DNA of 64,000 nucleotides from NCBI RefSeq assembly GCF_030035675.1, contig NC_084482.1:76235120-76299119 (forward strand), read 5' to 3'. The stretch comes from Rhineura floridana (taxonomy: Eukaryota; Chordata; Lepidosauria; Squamata; Rhineuridae). Shown in pieces: positions 47,886-59,259 of the stretch (the first letter of the stretch is position 1; every line of letters starts with the position of its first letter). The position numbers and the translations under genes are program-made. The notes beneath the pieces were generated by a model. That model was not told where the DNA came from. It made no database searches and saw nothing but the letters and a program-made list of their open reading frames with translations.

Positions 47886-48351
47886 TTGTTTTAAAAATTT
47901 GATTCATCATTCTATAAGAAAATATTTCATAATCCAAATTTATTCAATTTTTGGGGGGGGGGAAAAGGCTTCGGGGAAAATACACTTTTTTCCCCTGGGC
48001 CTTCATATCTCTACACAGCACTGAGATAAGCCCTCCAATCTAGAGCTGTGGAGTCTTCAGCTATTGAGACTAAAGAAGTGCCAGGATAGAAGATCATTTG
48101 GAGCATCATGAACAGGGAAGCTATGGTGGGCCTGGAGAGAGAAACAATCTACAGTATAGGACTCTGTTTAGGAATGCCAGTTACAAAACAAGAGTTGTGA
48201 CTAGTTAGACAGTTAGAGCCTCAAAAAAATTTCTGATCAGGGCAAATAGTAGCTTTGGGAGGGGGAGAGGTTTATGAGGAAAATAACACAATTAGGGAAG
48301 GTAGTAACCGTAGTTCCAAGGGTTTTCTTCCTTTTCTGGAGTGGGGGAATC

Positions 48352-48542
<191 letters not shown>

Positions 48543-49245
48543 ATTTACTGAATTCAGATTTCCGTCCAGATAATATATGTAACCACACACGTTACTTGCA
48601 TAAAGGCAAGCAGCTACTGGACACTTCGATTTCTTCTTTGGAACACAAGAGTTTAGATTCCTTGTACAAGAACTAATGTATGGTTTTAAAAGAACCCATA
48701 AATATACTAAGCAGATTATTACACAGCCACAAGAGTGGCTGTATACTATATAGCTAGCGTGGATTTTTCACATTCTGCAATGTTAAATTGAAAATACCCC
48801 CCATACCATTCTGATGATTCCCATAAGCTCATTTCAAAACAAAACTACAAAACTTATAGTCCTGAACTCAGAAATGCTTGCTTCACAACCCTCTCAATTT
48901 TCATAGTGGTACACAAAACAGTCAGAGAGAATTGAGAGTTCAAAGTGTAAAAAGAGAGAGAAAACCAGACCCCTTTTGGATTTTTTCTGTCGGAGTTCTC
49001 ATAATCTCTTGAAATTAATTAAAAAATCAGCCATGTTCACAGAGTACCTATAATCCTATTACTGACCTTGCCCCATACTCTGACCTTCATCTTCTGCAGT
49101 TTAAAACTTTAAAAAATGTCTGGCTGATTTTTAATTAATTTAAGAAATTTTGTCTTGAACTCAACGATTAAGTTGGGCATGCTGAGTAAGAACCAACTGT
49201 CAGTGTTCTAAAAGCCTCACAGCTGCTGGGCTTGCCTAATCAGGG

Positions 49246-49513
49246 GGCCACACCAGACTTTAGATTTTACTTGAGACAGTCATGGCTTCCCCAAGAGAAT
49301 CCTGGGAAGTGTAGTTTGTGAAGGTACTGAGAGGAGACTCCTATTCCCCCGCTGGAGCTCCAGTGGCCAGAGTGGTTTAACAGTCAGCTGCTCTGATTGA
49401 AGCTCTGTGAGGGGAACAGGGCATCTCCTAGTAACTCTCAGCAGCCTTCACTAACTACACTTCCCAGGATTCTTTGGGAGTGAAATAAAGGTCTGGTGTG
49501 GATGTGGCCATGG
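49246..49513. mobile_element. Palindromic non-autonomous DNA element
   Basis: The left arm includes GAATCCTGGGAAGTGTAGTT and the right arm CTACACTTCCCAGGATTCTT, reverse complements about 130 bases apart. The outer ends CACACCAGACTTTAGATTT and GGTCTGGTGTGG also pair. No transposase is present. Confidence 0.7.
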
Positions 49514-49633
49514 ACAGGTTTGGTTTAAATTTGAGTGGGAGGCTAAAATGTGCCTGCTGTAGAATAAAAAGGTGGAGGAAACCCTGAAAAAGAATGACAC
49601 TGTTCACAATGTTTTCCTTCTGGAAAGGAAAGG

Positions 49634-50829
49634 GGCTTCCCCTCTGCCCAGTGCCCACCCACCCAGTCTTTTCCCCTCCCCCTTCCTGACCTCCTGCTCC
49701 TCCCCCACCCCTCCCCAGGTCAGTTTCACCTATCCTAAGCATGATTGCACAGAAGTAAATCCCACTGAACTCAAAAAGCATGCAAACGATCAAACCTTCC
49801 CTCCCCTCCTCCTTCCTTCTCCACTCCTCCTTCCTTCACCCCTCCCTTCCCCTCCCCATCCTCTTCCAATCCACTCCTTCTCTTTCCCCTGCCCTCCACT
49901 CTCTCCTTCCTTCCCTTTCTATCCCCTTGCCCCTTCCCTCTCCCTTCACCCCTCCCTTCCCCTTCCCCATCCCCTTCCAGTCCCCTCCCCCCCTCCCCCC
50001 TATGGTCAGTTTTACCTATCCTAGCCATGACCTGGGAGACCAGGGTTCGAATCCCCAACCGCCATGAAGCTCACTGGGCCTTTGGCCAGTCACTGCCTCT
50101 CAGCCTTGGAGGAAGGCAATGGTAAACCATCTCTGAATACTGCTTACCATGAAAACCCTATTCATAGGATTGCCATAAATCAGAATTGATTTGGGCAGTC
50201 CATTTCATTTTCAAGCATAATTGCATGGGAGTAAATCCCATTGAACTCAATAAGCATGCAAACAATCAAATCTGCCCTCCCCTCCTCCCTCCCATCACCT
50301 TCCTTTTGCCCCTCCCCTCCCCCTCCTTTACCCCTCCCCCTTCCCTAACAATTCCCTCCTTACTCTCCCCTCCCACTCCTCCTCCCCCATGGTCAGTTGT
50401 ACCTATCCTAGCCATGATTGCACGGGAGTAAATCCCACTGAACTCAATAAGCATGTAAATGATCAGACCTGCCTTTTCCCTCCTTCTCCTCTCCCTCCTC
50501 CCTTGTTCCTCCCCCCCTTCTCCCTCCTCCCTTGTTCCTCCCCTCCCCTCTTCCTTCTTCCTCCTCCACTGCCCACTCCAGGCCTCCCTCACCATAGTCA
50601 GTTTTACCTATCCTAAGCATGATTGCACAGGAATAAATCCCACTGAACTCAATAAACATGCAAATGATCAATCCTGCCCTCCTGCCTGCCCCCTTCCCTC
50701 CTGCCTGCCCCCTTCCCTCCTGCCTGCCCCCTTCCCTCCCTATTCCCTGTGGTCAGTTTCACCTATCCCAAGCATGATTGCAGAGGAGTAAATCCCACAG
50801 TAAACATGCAAATGATCAATCCATTCTAG
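49634..50829. repeat. Composite tandem array: 78-bp core plus pyrimidine spacers
   Basis: Five cores begin near 49719, 50004, 50391, 50597 and 50751 with GGTCAGTTTCACCTATCC, followed by AGTAAATCCCACTGAACTC and GCATGCAAACGATCAA. Between cores lie CCCTCC/TTCC-rich spacers of about 75-210 bases. The second core is split by a SINE. Long open frames here are only proline/serine or glycine/glutamate translation of the spacers. Confidence 0.9.
50030..50213 (+). mobile_element. BovB-tailed SINE inserted in the array
   Basis: Head CAGGGTTCGAATCCCCAACC, middle GGAAGGCAATGGTAAACCAT, tail GGATTGCCATAAATCAGAAT and CAGTCCATTTCATTTTC. It separates the left and right parts of one array core; the flanks share a GCATGA-like word consistent with a target duplication. 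Confidence 0.85.
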
Positions 50830-51214
50830 GCAAACTTGGACAGGATCCCATTTCTTACCTCCTGGATTAAAAAACAGAGAAATTCACTAATAGGCAAAAA
50901 AACTTGCGTTTTTAAGAACATACCTATAGCCAACAGATATTTCTGTCAAACTTTAAAAAGCAGGGAAATTGGGCAGTATAGTGAATGCACCGGGGAGCAG
51001 GAGACCTGACCTCCTCTCTGAGATATTGTACTGCCCTACGCATTTGTCAAAATGCAAACATAATTTGGGTTGGTCTTTCACAGTCCAATCCACTTCCTGT
51101 GTAGCTTGGAAGAATTTGTTAACGTGCCTCTGAGCATATGGGGACAGTGGCACAGAGTTCATGCAAGAACTGTGAAATATCAGAACTACCACACTACCTA
51201 GTTCAAGCACCCGA

Positions 51215-53935
51215 TATTTATATTTTGTGGTATGAAATGTGGTGGAATAAAGTGCCCTCCCCAGCCCTTGCCTTCTTCTGATTTCTTGACTATTGTCTCC
51301 ATTTTGTTTAATGACTGTGCTGAGGTATTGATAATCCTTGACAAGTTCAATGTCCTCTGTCCTCGTTGTCTACTTTAAATTTACATGAATCTTCTGTTGT
51401 CATTACTTTAATCTTCTTGACGGTCAGCTGTAGTCCTGCTTTTGTACTTTCCTCTTTAACTTTCATCAGCATTCGTTTCAAATCATTACTGGTTTCTGCT
51501 AGTAGTATGGTATCATCTGCGCATCTTAAATTATTGAATATTTCTCCCTCCAATTTTCACACCTCCTTCATCTTGATCCAAACCTGCTTTCCATATGATA
51601 TGTTCTGCATAGAGATTAAACAAATAGGGTGATAAAATACACTCCTGTCTCACACCATTCCCAATGGGGAACCAATTTTTTTCTCCATATTCTGTCTTTA
51701 CAGTAGCCTCTTGTCCAGAGTATACATTGCGCATCAGAACAATCAGATGCTGTGGCACTCCTCTTTTTTTTAAAGCATTCCATAGTTTTTCATGATCTCT
51801 ACACAATCAAAGGCTTTGCTGTCTATAAAACACAGGGTGATTTTCTTCTGAAATTCCTTGATCCTTTCCATTATCCAACGTATGTTTGCAATATGATCTC
51901 TGCTACCTCTTCCCTTTCTAAATCCAGCTTGGACGTCTGGCATTTCTTGCTCCATATGTGGTAAGAGCTTTTGTTGTAGAATCTTGAGCGTTACTTTACT
52001 TGCATGGGATATTAAGGCAATCGTTTGATAATTACTGCATTCCCTTGGATCCCCTTTCTTTGGAATTGGGATGTATATTGAACGCTTCCACTCTGTGGGC
52101 CATGGTTTTATTTTCCATATTTGCTGACACATTTTTGTCAAAATTTGGACTGATTCTGTCTCAGTAACTTGTAGCAACTCTATTGGTATGCCATCTATTC
52201 CTGGTGATTTGTTTCTTCCAAGTATTTTAAGAGCCACTTTCACCTCACATTATAAAATTTCTGGTTCTTCATCATATGGTTCCTCCATGAATGAATCTGC
52301 CATCCTTTCATCTCTTTTATATAATTCTTCAGTGTATTGCTTCCATCTTCATTTTATTTTATCTCAGTCAGTCAGTGTGTTCCCCTGTTGATTATTCAAC
52401 ATCCCTACTCTTGGTTTAAATTTCCCTTTAATTTTTCTAATCTTTCGGAACAGGGCTCTTGTTCTACCCTTTTTGTTGTCCTTCTATTTTTATACGATAA
52501 CTATTGTAATAGTTGTCTTTGTCCCCATGTACCAGTCGCTGTATTGTTGCATTTAGGGTTCTGACCTTGTTTCTATCTCCTTTTGCTTTTGCTTTCCTTC
52601 TCTCTTTAACCATTTTAGAAGTTTCTTCAGTCATCCATTGAGGTCTTTCTCTCTTTTTAATTAGAGGTATTGTCTTTTTGCATTCTTCCCTGATAATGTC
52701 TCTGACTTCACTCCATAGTTCTTCTGGTTCTCTGTCAACTAAGTTTAAAGCCTCAAATCTGTTCCTTATTTGATCTTTATATTCTTCTGGGATGTTATTT
52801 AAATTGTATTTTGGCATTATGATTGCTTTGTTCTTGTTTAGCTTTCATGATCTGTACTGCAGTCTGCTCCTGGTTTTGTTTTCACAGAAAGTATGGAACT
52901 TCTCCATCTTCTGCTACCAATTATATAATCAATCTGATTCCTATATTGACCATTTGGTGATGTCCACATGTACAGTCGTCTTTTTGGTTGCTGAAGAAAT
53001 GTGTTTGCAAGAAACAAATTATTGGCTTCACAGAATTCAATAAGTTGCTCTCCTGCTTCATTTCTGCCTCCTAAGCCCCATTTCCCCACCATTTCTAGTT
53101 CTTCCCTGTTCCCTGCTTTTGCATTCCAGTTCCCCATGATTATCAGTGCATCCTGTTTTGGTGTGTGATCGATTTATTCCTGTACTTCTGCATAAAATCT
53201 CTCCATTTCTTCTTCTTCTGCATTTGCTGTTGGAGCATAGACTTAGATGATGGTTATGTTAATAGGTTTCCCGTTAAGTCTCATTGTTATAGCTGGCTCA
53301 GACCTTACGTTATAGTTTCTAACTGCTTTTGCTACATCACTTCTCACTATTAGAGCAACCCCATTTTTTAATTTCTCATTTCCTGCATAAAATATTTTGT
53401 AGTTGCTTGATTGAGTGTTCCATTCCTGTGCATTTTAATTCACTCATGCCAAGTATTGTAATGTTGATACGTTCCATTTCTTGCTTGACAATTTCTAACT
53501 TTCCCTGGTTCATGCTTCTCACATTCCATGTTCCTATTGTATACGTTGTACAACTCCAGGCTCTCCTTTTGCATCTGCGCGCATCAGCCTCTGGGCTTTC
53601 TTTCAGCTTTGACCCAGTGGTGTCATTAGTCCAGCCTTTCCCAACTAGTGGGCCACCAGATGTTGTTGGACCACAATTCCCATCTTTCCTGACCATTGGC
53701 AATGCTGGCTGAGGCTGATGGGAGTTGTGGTCCAACAACATCTGGTGGCCCACTAGTTGGGAAAGGCTGCATTAGTCGCAGTACTACTTGTACTTGTCTG
53801 TTGTTCTTCCCCAGAAGCTCACTGAGTGCCATTTGACCTGGAGGTCTCATCTTCCAGCACTATCTCATGTTGCATTTTGGATAGTCTATTCATAGGGGTT
53901 TCATGTGGGACACTGCAATTGGATATCACCCACCT
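51215..53935 (-). mobile_element. BovB (RTE) LINE, nearly full coding span, inactive
   Basis: Minus-strand fragments follow the BovB protein in order. First IGTWNVRSMNQGKLEIVKQE (53.5 kb), the start of the endonuclease. Then GNWNAKAG and QIDYIIGSRRWRSS with STDHE (53.1-52.8 kb). Then NKSPGIDGIPIELLQ, YIPIPKKGDPRECSNYQT and VQAGFRKGRGSRDHIANIRW (52.2-51.8 kb). Then NGVRQECILSPYLFNLYAE and ADDTILLAE (51.6-51.4 kb), and a tail to about 51.2 kb. The usual endonuclease GDWN reads GNWN and YADD reads CADD. Frameshifts and stops are many, so it is a dead copy. The 3' end is missing. Confidence 0.93.
53632..53769. mobile_element. hAT-like palindromic MITE inside BovB
   Basis: A 138-bp element with perfect inverted ends CAGCCTTTCCCAACTAGTGG. 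It is flanked by CATTAGTC at 53624-53631 and 53770-53777. BovB coding sequence continues on both sides, so it inserted after BovB. Confidence 0.95.
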
Positions 53936-54234
53936 CTTTTAAAACATGCTGCTAAGCTGTAGTTTTATAAAATAAAAAATATCAAGATGGTCACACACAG
54001 TGAAGAAAACTATGCCTGTGTTACATTGCTATCTTTTGTTTGTTGCACCAAGGATGAAAGAGGGCTCTTTTCCAGAGTGATCCCTAAAGCCTTTGAGAAG
54101 GCCTTAAATTGTGATGATGTGAACACAGGTCTCTTATCCATGGGTTGTATCTAAGGATACCAAGAGATACTAGTGGTTTGAGGGCATCCATGCTAGCCTC
54201 TGTCACCTGAACTTCTGTGGCTTACATTATTTAC

Positions 54235-54510
54235 TATTGTTTATTTATTAATTAAATTTATACCCCCCTCCTTCCTCCCAGAAGGAGCCAAGGGCAGCAA
54301 ACCAAAACACTAAAAACATTCTAAAACATCTTAAAAATAAAAGACTTTAAAGCATATTTAAAGATAACATATTTAAAAACATATTAAAACAAAACTTCTT
54401 TAAAAACATCTTTTTTAAAAAAACGTCTAAAACTTCTTAAAAAGCAATTCCAACACAGACATAGCATGGGATAATGTCTCTACTTAAAAGGCTTATTGAA
54501 AGGGGAAGTT
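54235..54510 (-). mobile_element. CR1/L2-like LINE 3' UTR (family A)
   Basis: The AT-rich tail and words AGCAATTCCAACACAGACA and GGGATAATGTCTCTACTTAA match the 3' UTR of the LINE at 23830-25452. The coding part is absent. Confidence 0.75.
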
Positions 54511-56230
54511 GCTATATAGGCCTTGAAGTGAAAAGTAGGATGATCCTTCCATTCTGGGCTGACCCAAGGCTGTCATGCCTTGGAATATCCAGTAACTCTT
54601 ATTCCTGACAGACTTCAGTTTCACCCTCCAGAAAGAGTAATAAGGTATTTTGCCAATAATATATCCATCCTTTTTGATGTGAGACTCCTATAAGGGTTAG
54701 AGATAGGAAAGACACAACATTTAATTCCCCAGTCAGAGTTTCTCCCGACCAGAAAGTTTTTGTCTGCATTCTCTGTGCACTCTGGTTATTACTAAAATAC
54801 TTGCTATCTTCAAAAAATCAGCAAGGATGTATTTGTGCAAAAATATAGAATCTTTCTGTTTCTGAGGCATAGGAGGGTTATCCCCAAAACAGTTTAAGCT
54901 TATATTCATATGAGCCTGCTTTTTTCATAGTCTGTTATGGGCAACATGTTCTTGCCTCCTTAAGAAAGTTTATTGAAAGTATTCCTTTAAAACTTTAAAG
55001 ATCCTCTGCAGTTAATTTCATATAAAACAGGTTTAAGCATTTTTCATGTTAATGTCCAGAAGGATGAGAATATCAGTCATTAGAAATGGGCTTTTCTATT
55101 AATATTGTTGCATGGTAGACACTCTTCTCAGCTTTAAGTTGTTTGAAAGCTTTTGCTCTATGTGCCAAGATTGTTGAATTTTATTTCCACTGCAGTTGTC
55201 AGCAGTAACAAACTTCTACTTTTGTGCAGTTCAAACCAAAAGCAGGAAGTACTGTTTTCTTCAAAACTTTTAATAATAATAAAATTGTTAAACAAAAATC
55301 TTTTGAGGGCATTTTGAATTGGAGATCCTGTGCTATAATCTTTGAAGGTCTCTCTCCCTGTAAGCTTTGAAGGCCTTGCCAAGTAATAATAAGAAAAAAA
55401 TTCAAAGGCATGAGAGTTACAAAAAACAATGTCTTATATGATCACAAAGAAGCTATACATCTGGGCAGCTTATACTGTAAGATCCCTGAAGTTAGTTCTT
55501 TATATGTCCCTCTTAAATGTTTAAAAACTGAAGCTGCTATTTGCAATCCTTGCCTTGTAAGTTAACAGCTTGCCATAGTTCACCCATCAAAACCTTCAAA
55601 ATACAAGAGTCAAAAGGTATGTCAGGCATTCCAAAATCCACAAGGTTCTTTCCAAACAATAACCAAGGATAAACAGACTATATAATCTTTGATGGACAAA
55701 GCATTCAAGCTCCCTTTGGCTGGCTTAGGTCCTAACGTTTTGGGTCCCAACACCACTATTTTCCAGCTCAAAGGACTACCCTCAAAGGGGCAAATGAAGC
55801 ACTGAAGGCAAAATGAAAGGCCTCAATTCACTCTAGGGCTGGATCCAAAGCCAAGGTTCTGTGCTGTGATCAGTCACTTTCAACAAAACAAATAGTAGAA
55901 AAAATTCAGTCCAGAAAGCAAGAACAAAAATAAAATTTATTATTCTTAAACACTTTCCAGCTATTTCTCCAATCAGAAGAACAGTTTATTCTATATTTCC
56001 AAGAAAAGTAACTGAAGTCAATTCGGCTGATGGCTCGCATAAAATTCACAATGTAAAAACCTTTGTTAAAGGCTACAGTCACTTAAAACATCCTTATCAA
56101 GGAACCCAAGGAGCAAAAGTATGACCTAATTAAAAGTGTTCAAAACAGATAAAAGCTGGTTCTTAAAGCATAATTCAGCAGTTTATTCTTTTAAAAATTC
56201 ACAGGCCCATTGTCTTTATTTAGTTCATTT
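54511..56230. other. Unassigned AT-rich sequence
   Basis: No gene or named repeat is recognised. It could include the internal part of the LTR-like element discussed at 57619, but no coding evidence supports that. Confidence 0.35.
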
Positions 56231-57183
56231 ATAATAATAATAATAATAATAAATTTAATTTATGTGTCGCCTATCTGGCCAGTGGCCACTCTGGGCGACG
56301 TACATACTATAAATATAGCAAAATACAATACAAAAATACAGTGTAATAGTATAAATTATAAAACAAACAATACATAATAGGAGGCATGTAAACAAAAAAA
56401 TATTAAGCCTCCCCAGAAATCCCAAAAGCCTGTTGAAAGAGCCAGGTCTTTAAGGCCTTGCAGAACATATTCAGGGAAGAGATGTGCCAAAGATCTTGTG
56501 GGAGGGAGTTCCAGAGGGTGGGGGCCGCCACTGAAAAGGCCCTCTCTCTAGTACCCGCCAATCTAGCTGCTTTGGTTGGCGGGACTGAGAGAAGGCCTTG
56601 TGTGGCCGATCTTGTTAGGCGGCATGATTGGTGGCGTTGTAGGCGCTCCTTTAGATAAACTGGGCCGAGACCGTATAGGGATTTAAAGGTTAATACCAAC
56701 ACCTTGAATTGGGCCCGGAAAACAACTGGAAGCCAGTGTAGATCGAACAACACTGGCGTGATGTGTTCCCGGCGACGACTGTGAGTAGTCGAGCCGCCGC
56801 ATTTTGTATAAGTTGTAGTTTCCGGACCGTTTTCAAGGGTAACCCCACGTAGAGCGCATTACAGTAATCTAATCGAGAGGTGACCAGGGCATGCACTACC
56901 AGTGGGAGCTGATGAACAGGAAGGTGGGGTTGCAGCCTACGTACAAGGTGTAGTTGATACCAAGCTGCCCGGCTCACAGCTGAAATCTGAGCCTCCATGG
57001 ACAGCTTGGAATCAAGTACAACCCCGAGGCTGCGGACCTGGTCCTTTAGGGGTAAACTCACCCCATTGAACTTCAGGTCAACAGTTCCCAACCTTCTCTT
57101 GTCCCCCACGAGCAGTACCTCGGTCTTGTCGGGGTTCAGTTTCAGCCTATTTCTTCCCATCCATCCACTCACGGACTCCAGGC
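56231..57183 (-). mobile_element. CR1/L2-like LINE 3' half (family B)
   Basis: Minus-strand frames run RNRLKLNPDKTEVLLVGDKR (57172 on), then SLGVVLDSKLSMEAQIS and [20 protein letters not shown], then VLTFKSLYGLGPVYLKERLQ and SVAAPTLWNSLPQDLW (to 56403). A tail of ATAATAATA lies at the left. It is 5' truncated and has few interruptions, so it is younger than the copy at 12922. Confidence 0.92.
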
Positions 57184-57618
57184 ATTTACATTCAAAACTG
57201 TACTGTAACTTTAGTAGTTCTGTATTTAATAAAACTCACCAAAATCCAGGTGTCCTTAGTCCTTGTTGTCTTTGCAGAATCTCTGTGGAGCTGCAAAGAA
57301 ATACCCAGATGTCCCCATAAGAAAACATCAAGGGGAAGTTTGGTTATCAAATATCTATTCTCTGACTACCGCCACTCCTGTTATGGATGGGTATGTGCCC
57401 TCCAGGCAAGGGCATTCAAAACCTTATATCTGTTATGTCCATTCAACTGAGGTCTGTTGCCAAGTAAATCTGTAATCCAATAATATTTCATCTCATCAGG
57501 ATTCTCGATACGGTGATGTTTCTTTCAATCCACATTAAGCAATAGATCTAGGTCTTCTTGTTTCTAAGTCTCTTGTCTTAAATTATTTTTCAAACTCTTT
57601 CTTGGATTGGGCCCCATG

Positions 57619-58251
57619 TCAGGCTTCCACCTCCTGTATTCTGGAACTTGAGTGACCCCTAATAGAACAAGAGTGCCTCAGATTTCCCCAAAGCTATAAA
57701 GATTCTACCCAGTTAGGATGGCCCTTTGCAGAGCACAACTAGACAAAATAAAAATGGAGGTGGCTCTCTCTATTTTCAGCCTTTATATTATAAAAATATC
57801 CTTTTGTATACTAATAAAACAGGATGGATCAGAAAGGTTAAAAGTAAGTAAGGATGGACAGAAGTCCATACAAATATAATTAATTCATTTTCCTTCTTAG
57901 TTAAGCAGAGCACCTGACACATAAGTGTGTGTCTTGTCTCTCAGTCGCATAGTTTTATACCCTTCTTACTCTTCCCTCAGCCTGCATGAAGACCTTGGGG
58001 TTACTTGGTAACTATATCTCGTCAGGAACTCAAGAATGTTACCAAGGCCAGGGAAGCCTGGTAGGTTTCTGACATAGGCTGCAAGATAAGGCTAGTCTCT
58101 CAAAACATCTCGTTAAAACTTGTCCTGTTTACAAACTTACTTCACTGGTTTCTGGATACAAAATGGCTTTCCTCTGTCCCTCTTTAGAGACTTCCATTCT
58201 TAGTTAAATGGCTAAACACAAGGTCATCTGATGTCTGTCACAGTGCAACTG
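57619..58251 (-). mobile_element. Possible old LTR (fossil), minus orientation
   Basis: On the minus strand the block starts TGTGACAGACATC and ends GCCTGACA, the TG...CA termini of an LTR. It is followed by TGGGGCCCAATCC, which resembles a primer-binding site. No second LTR or coding region was recognised nearby, so it is best read as an old, incomplete LTR-element fossil of unassigned family. Confidence 0.35.
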
Positions 58252-58829
58252 GAAAACTTCCCAAAGTAGCTTACAAATAAATAAAAATAACATTGTCCCT
58301 GTCTCCAGACTTACAATCTAAAAAGACACAGTAGAAAAGGAAAAGGGGATGGGGAGGAAGAGGAAAACAAGCAATTTAGGTAACAAATATTTAATGTTAC
58401 ATAGTTCTAATGACCAGCTTCAGTGGAAATGTGTGTTGATGACGCAGCCTTCCTGGAAGTAACTGTTACACAGCCAGAAGTTATTGACTTTAGAGAGTGG
58501 GGCCTTGACCTTCCGAGATGAAGCTGTAATCTACCAGCTTCTTGTCACTCCTGTCACAGCAGGTAGTCTTACAGGGACTCAGGTGATACTACCACTCCCT
58601 GAGTGATGGTCCTGCTGTTGTTCCTTACAGGATAGTTGAAAAGATGGCTGAGGGGAGGGACCCAGCTGCTGTTAGATGACTGTAATGGTGGCTTCAACAG
58701 CACTGAATAAAAATCTGGTAGAAGATTTGTATTTTCAAGAAACAGTGTTCAGACCTCAACATTTCTGGAAATTGATCCGAACCAAGTTAAAGTTAGGCAT
58801 CATTAAGTCCCACTGCAAGCAACAAGTTC

Positions 58830-59252
58830 GTCTTACTCCTTATATACCCTGTCAATCACTGCACTCTGCAGGTGAGGGCCTCCTGTAGATACTATCTTAT
58901 CAGGAGGTCTGTTCTGCACAACACAGGAAACGGACTTTTAGTGTAGTGGCATTGACACTGTGGAATTCCCTCCCCTTAAATATTAGACAGGCACCATCGC
59001 AGTTATCTTTTCAGCACCTACTGAAGACCTTCCTCTTTTAACAAGCCTTTTAAGTAGAGAGACCTTCTCCCACTATGCACATGTGTAGGAATTGCTTTTT
59101 AAGATTTTTTAAAAGATGTTTTGTTTTAATATATTTTAAAGTTTGTTTTTAAGATGGTTTAGAGTGTTTTTAGTGTTTTGTTTTCAGCCCTGGGCTCTTC
59201 TGGGAGGAAGGGTGGGATATAAATTTAATAAATAATAATAACAACAACAGGA
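58830..59252 (+). mobile_element. CR1/L2-like LINE 3' end (family A)
   Basis: The frame reads YIPCQSLHSAGEGLL, then [20 protein letters not shown] and LLKTFLF. The 3' UTR follows, with GGCTCTTCTGGGAGGAAGGG and an AATAATAATAACAACAACA tail. Confidence 0.88.
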
Positions 59253-59259
59253 TACAAGT

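Larger units (their letters stand above)
46427..48013 (-). mobile_element. AT-rich hAT-like element, copy 2, with nested insertions
   Basis: Segments of this 1587-bp block match copy 1 (17962-18587) in reverse order: the ends TAGAAATATAAAATTTCC and TTCATATCTCTA, and inside GTCAAGCAGACATAAAGCAT and CTGAACCGTAAGGAATCTA. The flanks CACAGCGC (46419-46426) and CACAGCAC (48014-48021) differ at one base of eight. About 950 extra bases are later insertions, including the two SINEs listed separately and a LINE-like tail near 46800-46870. Confidence 0.75.

Noticed and set aside
49572-50791. Proline/serine-rich and glycine/glutamate-rich frames up to 150 codons
   Set aside because: They come from the pyrimidine spacers of the tandem array and share no protein-like conservation between units.
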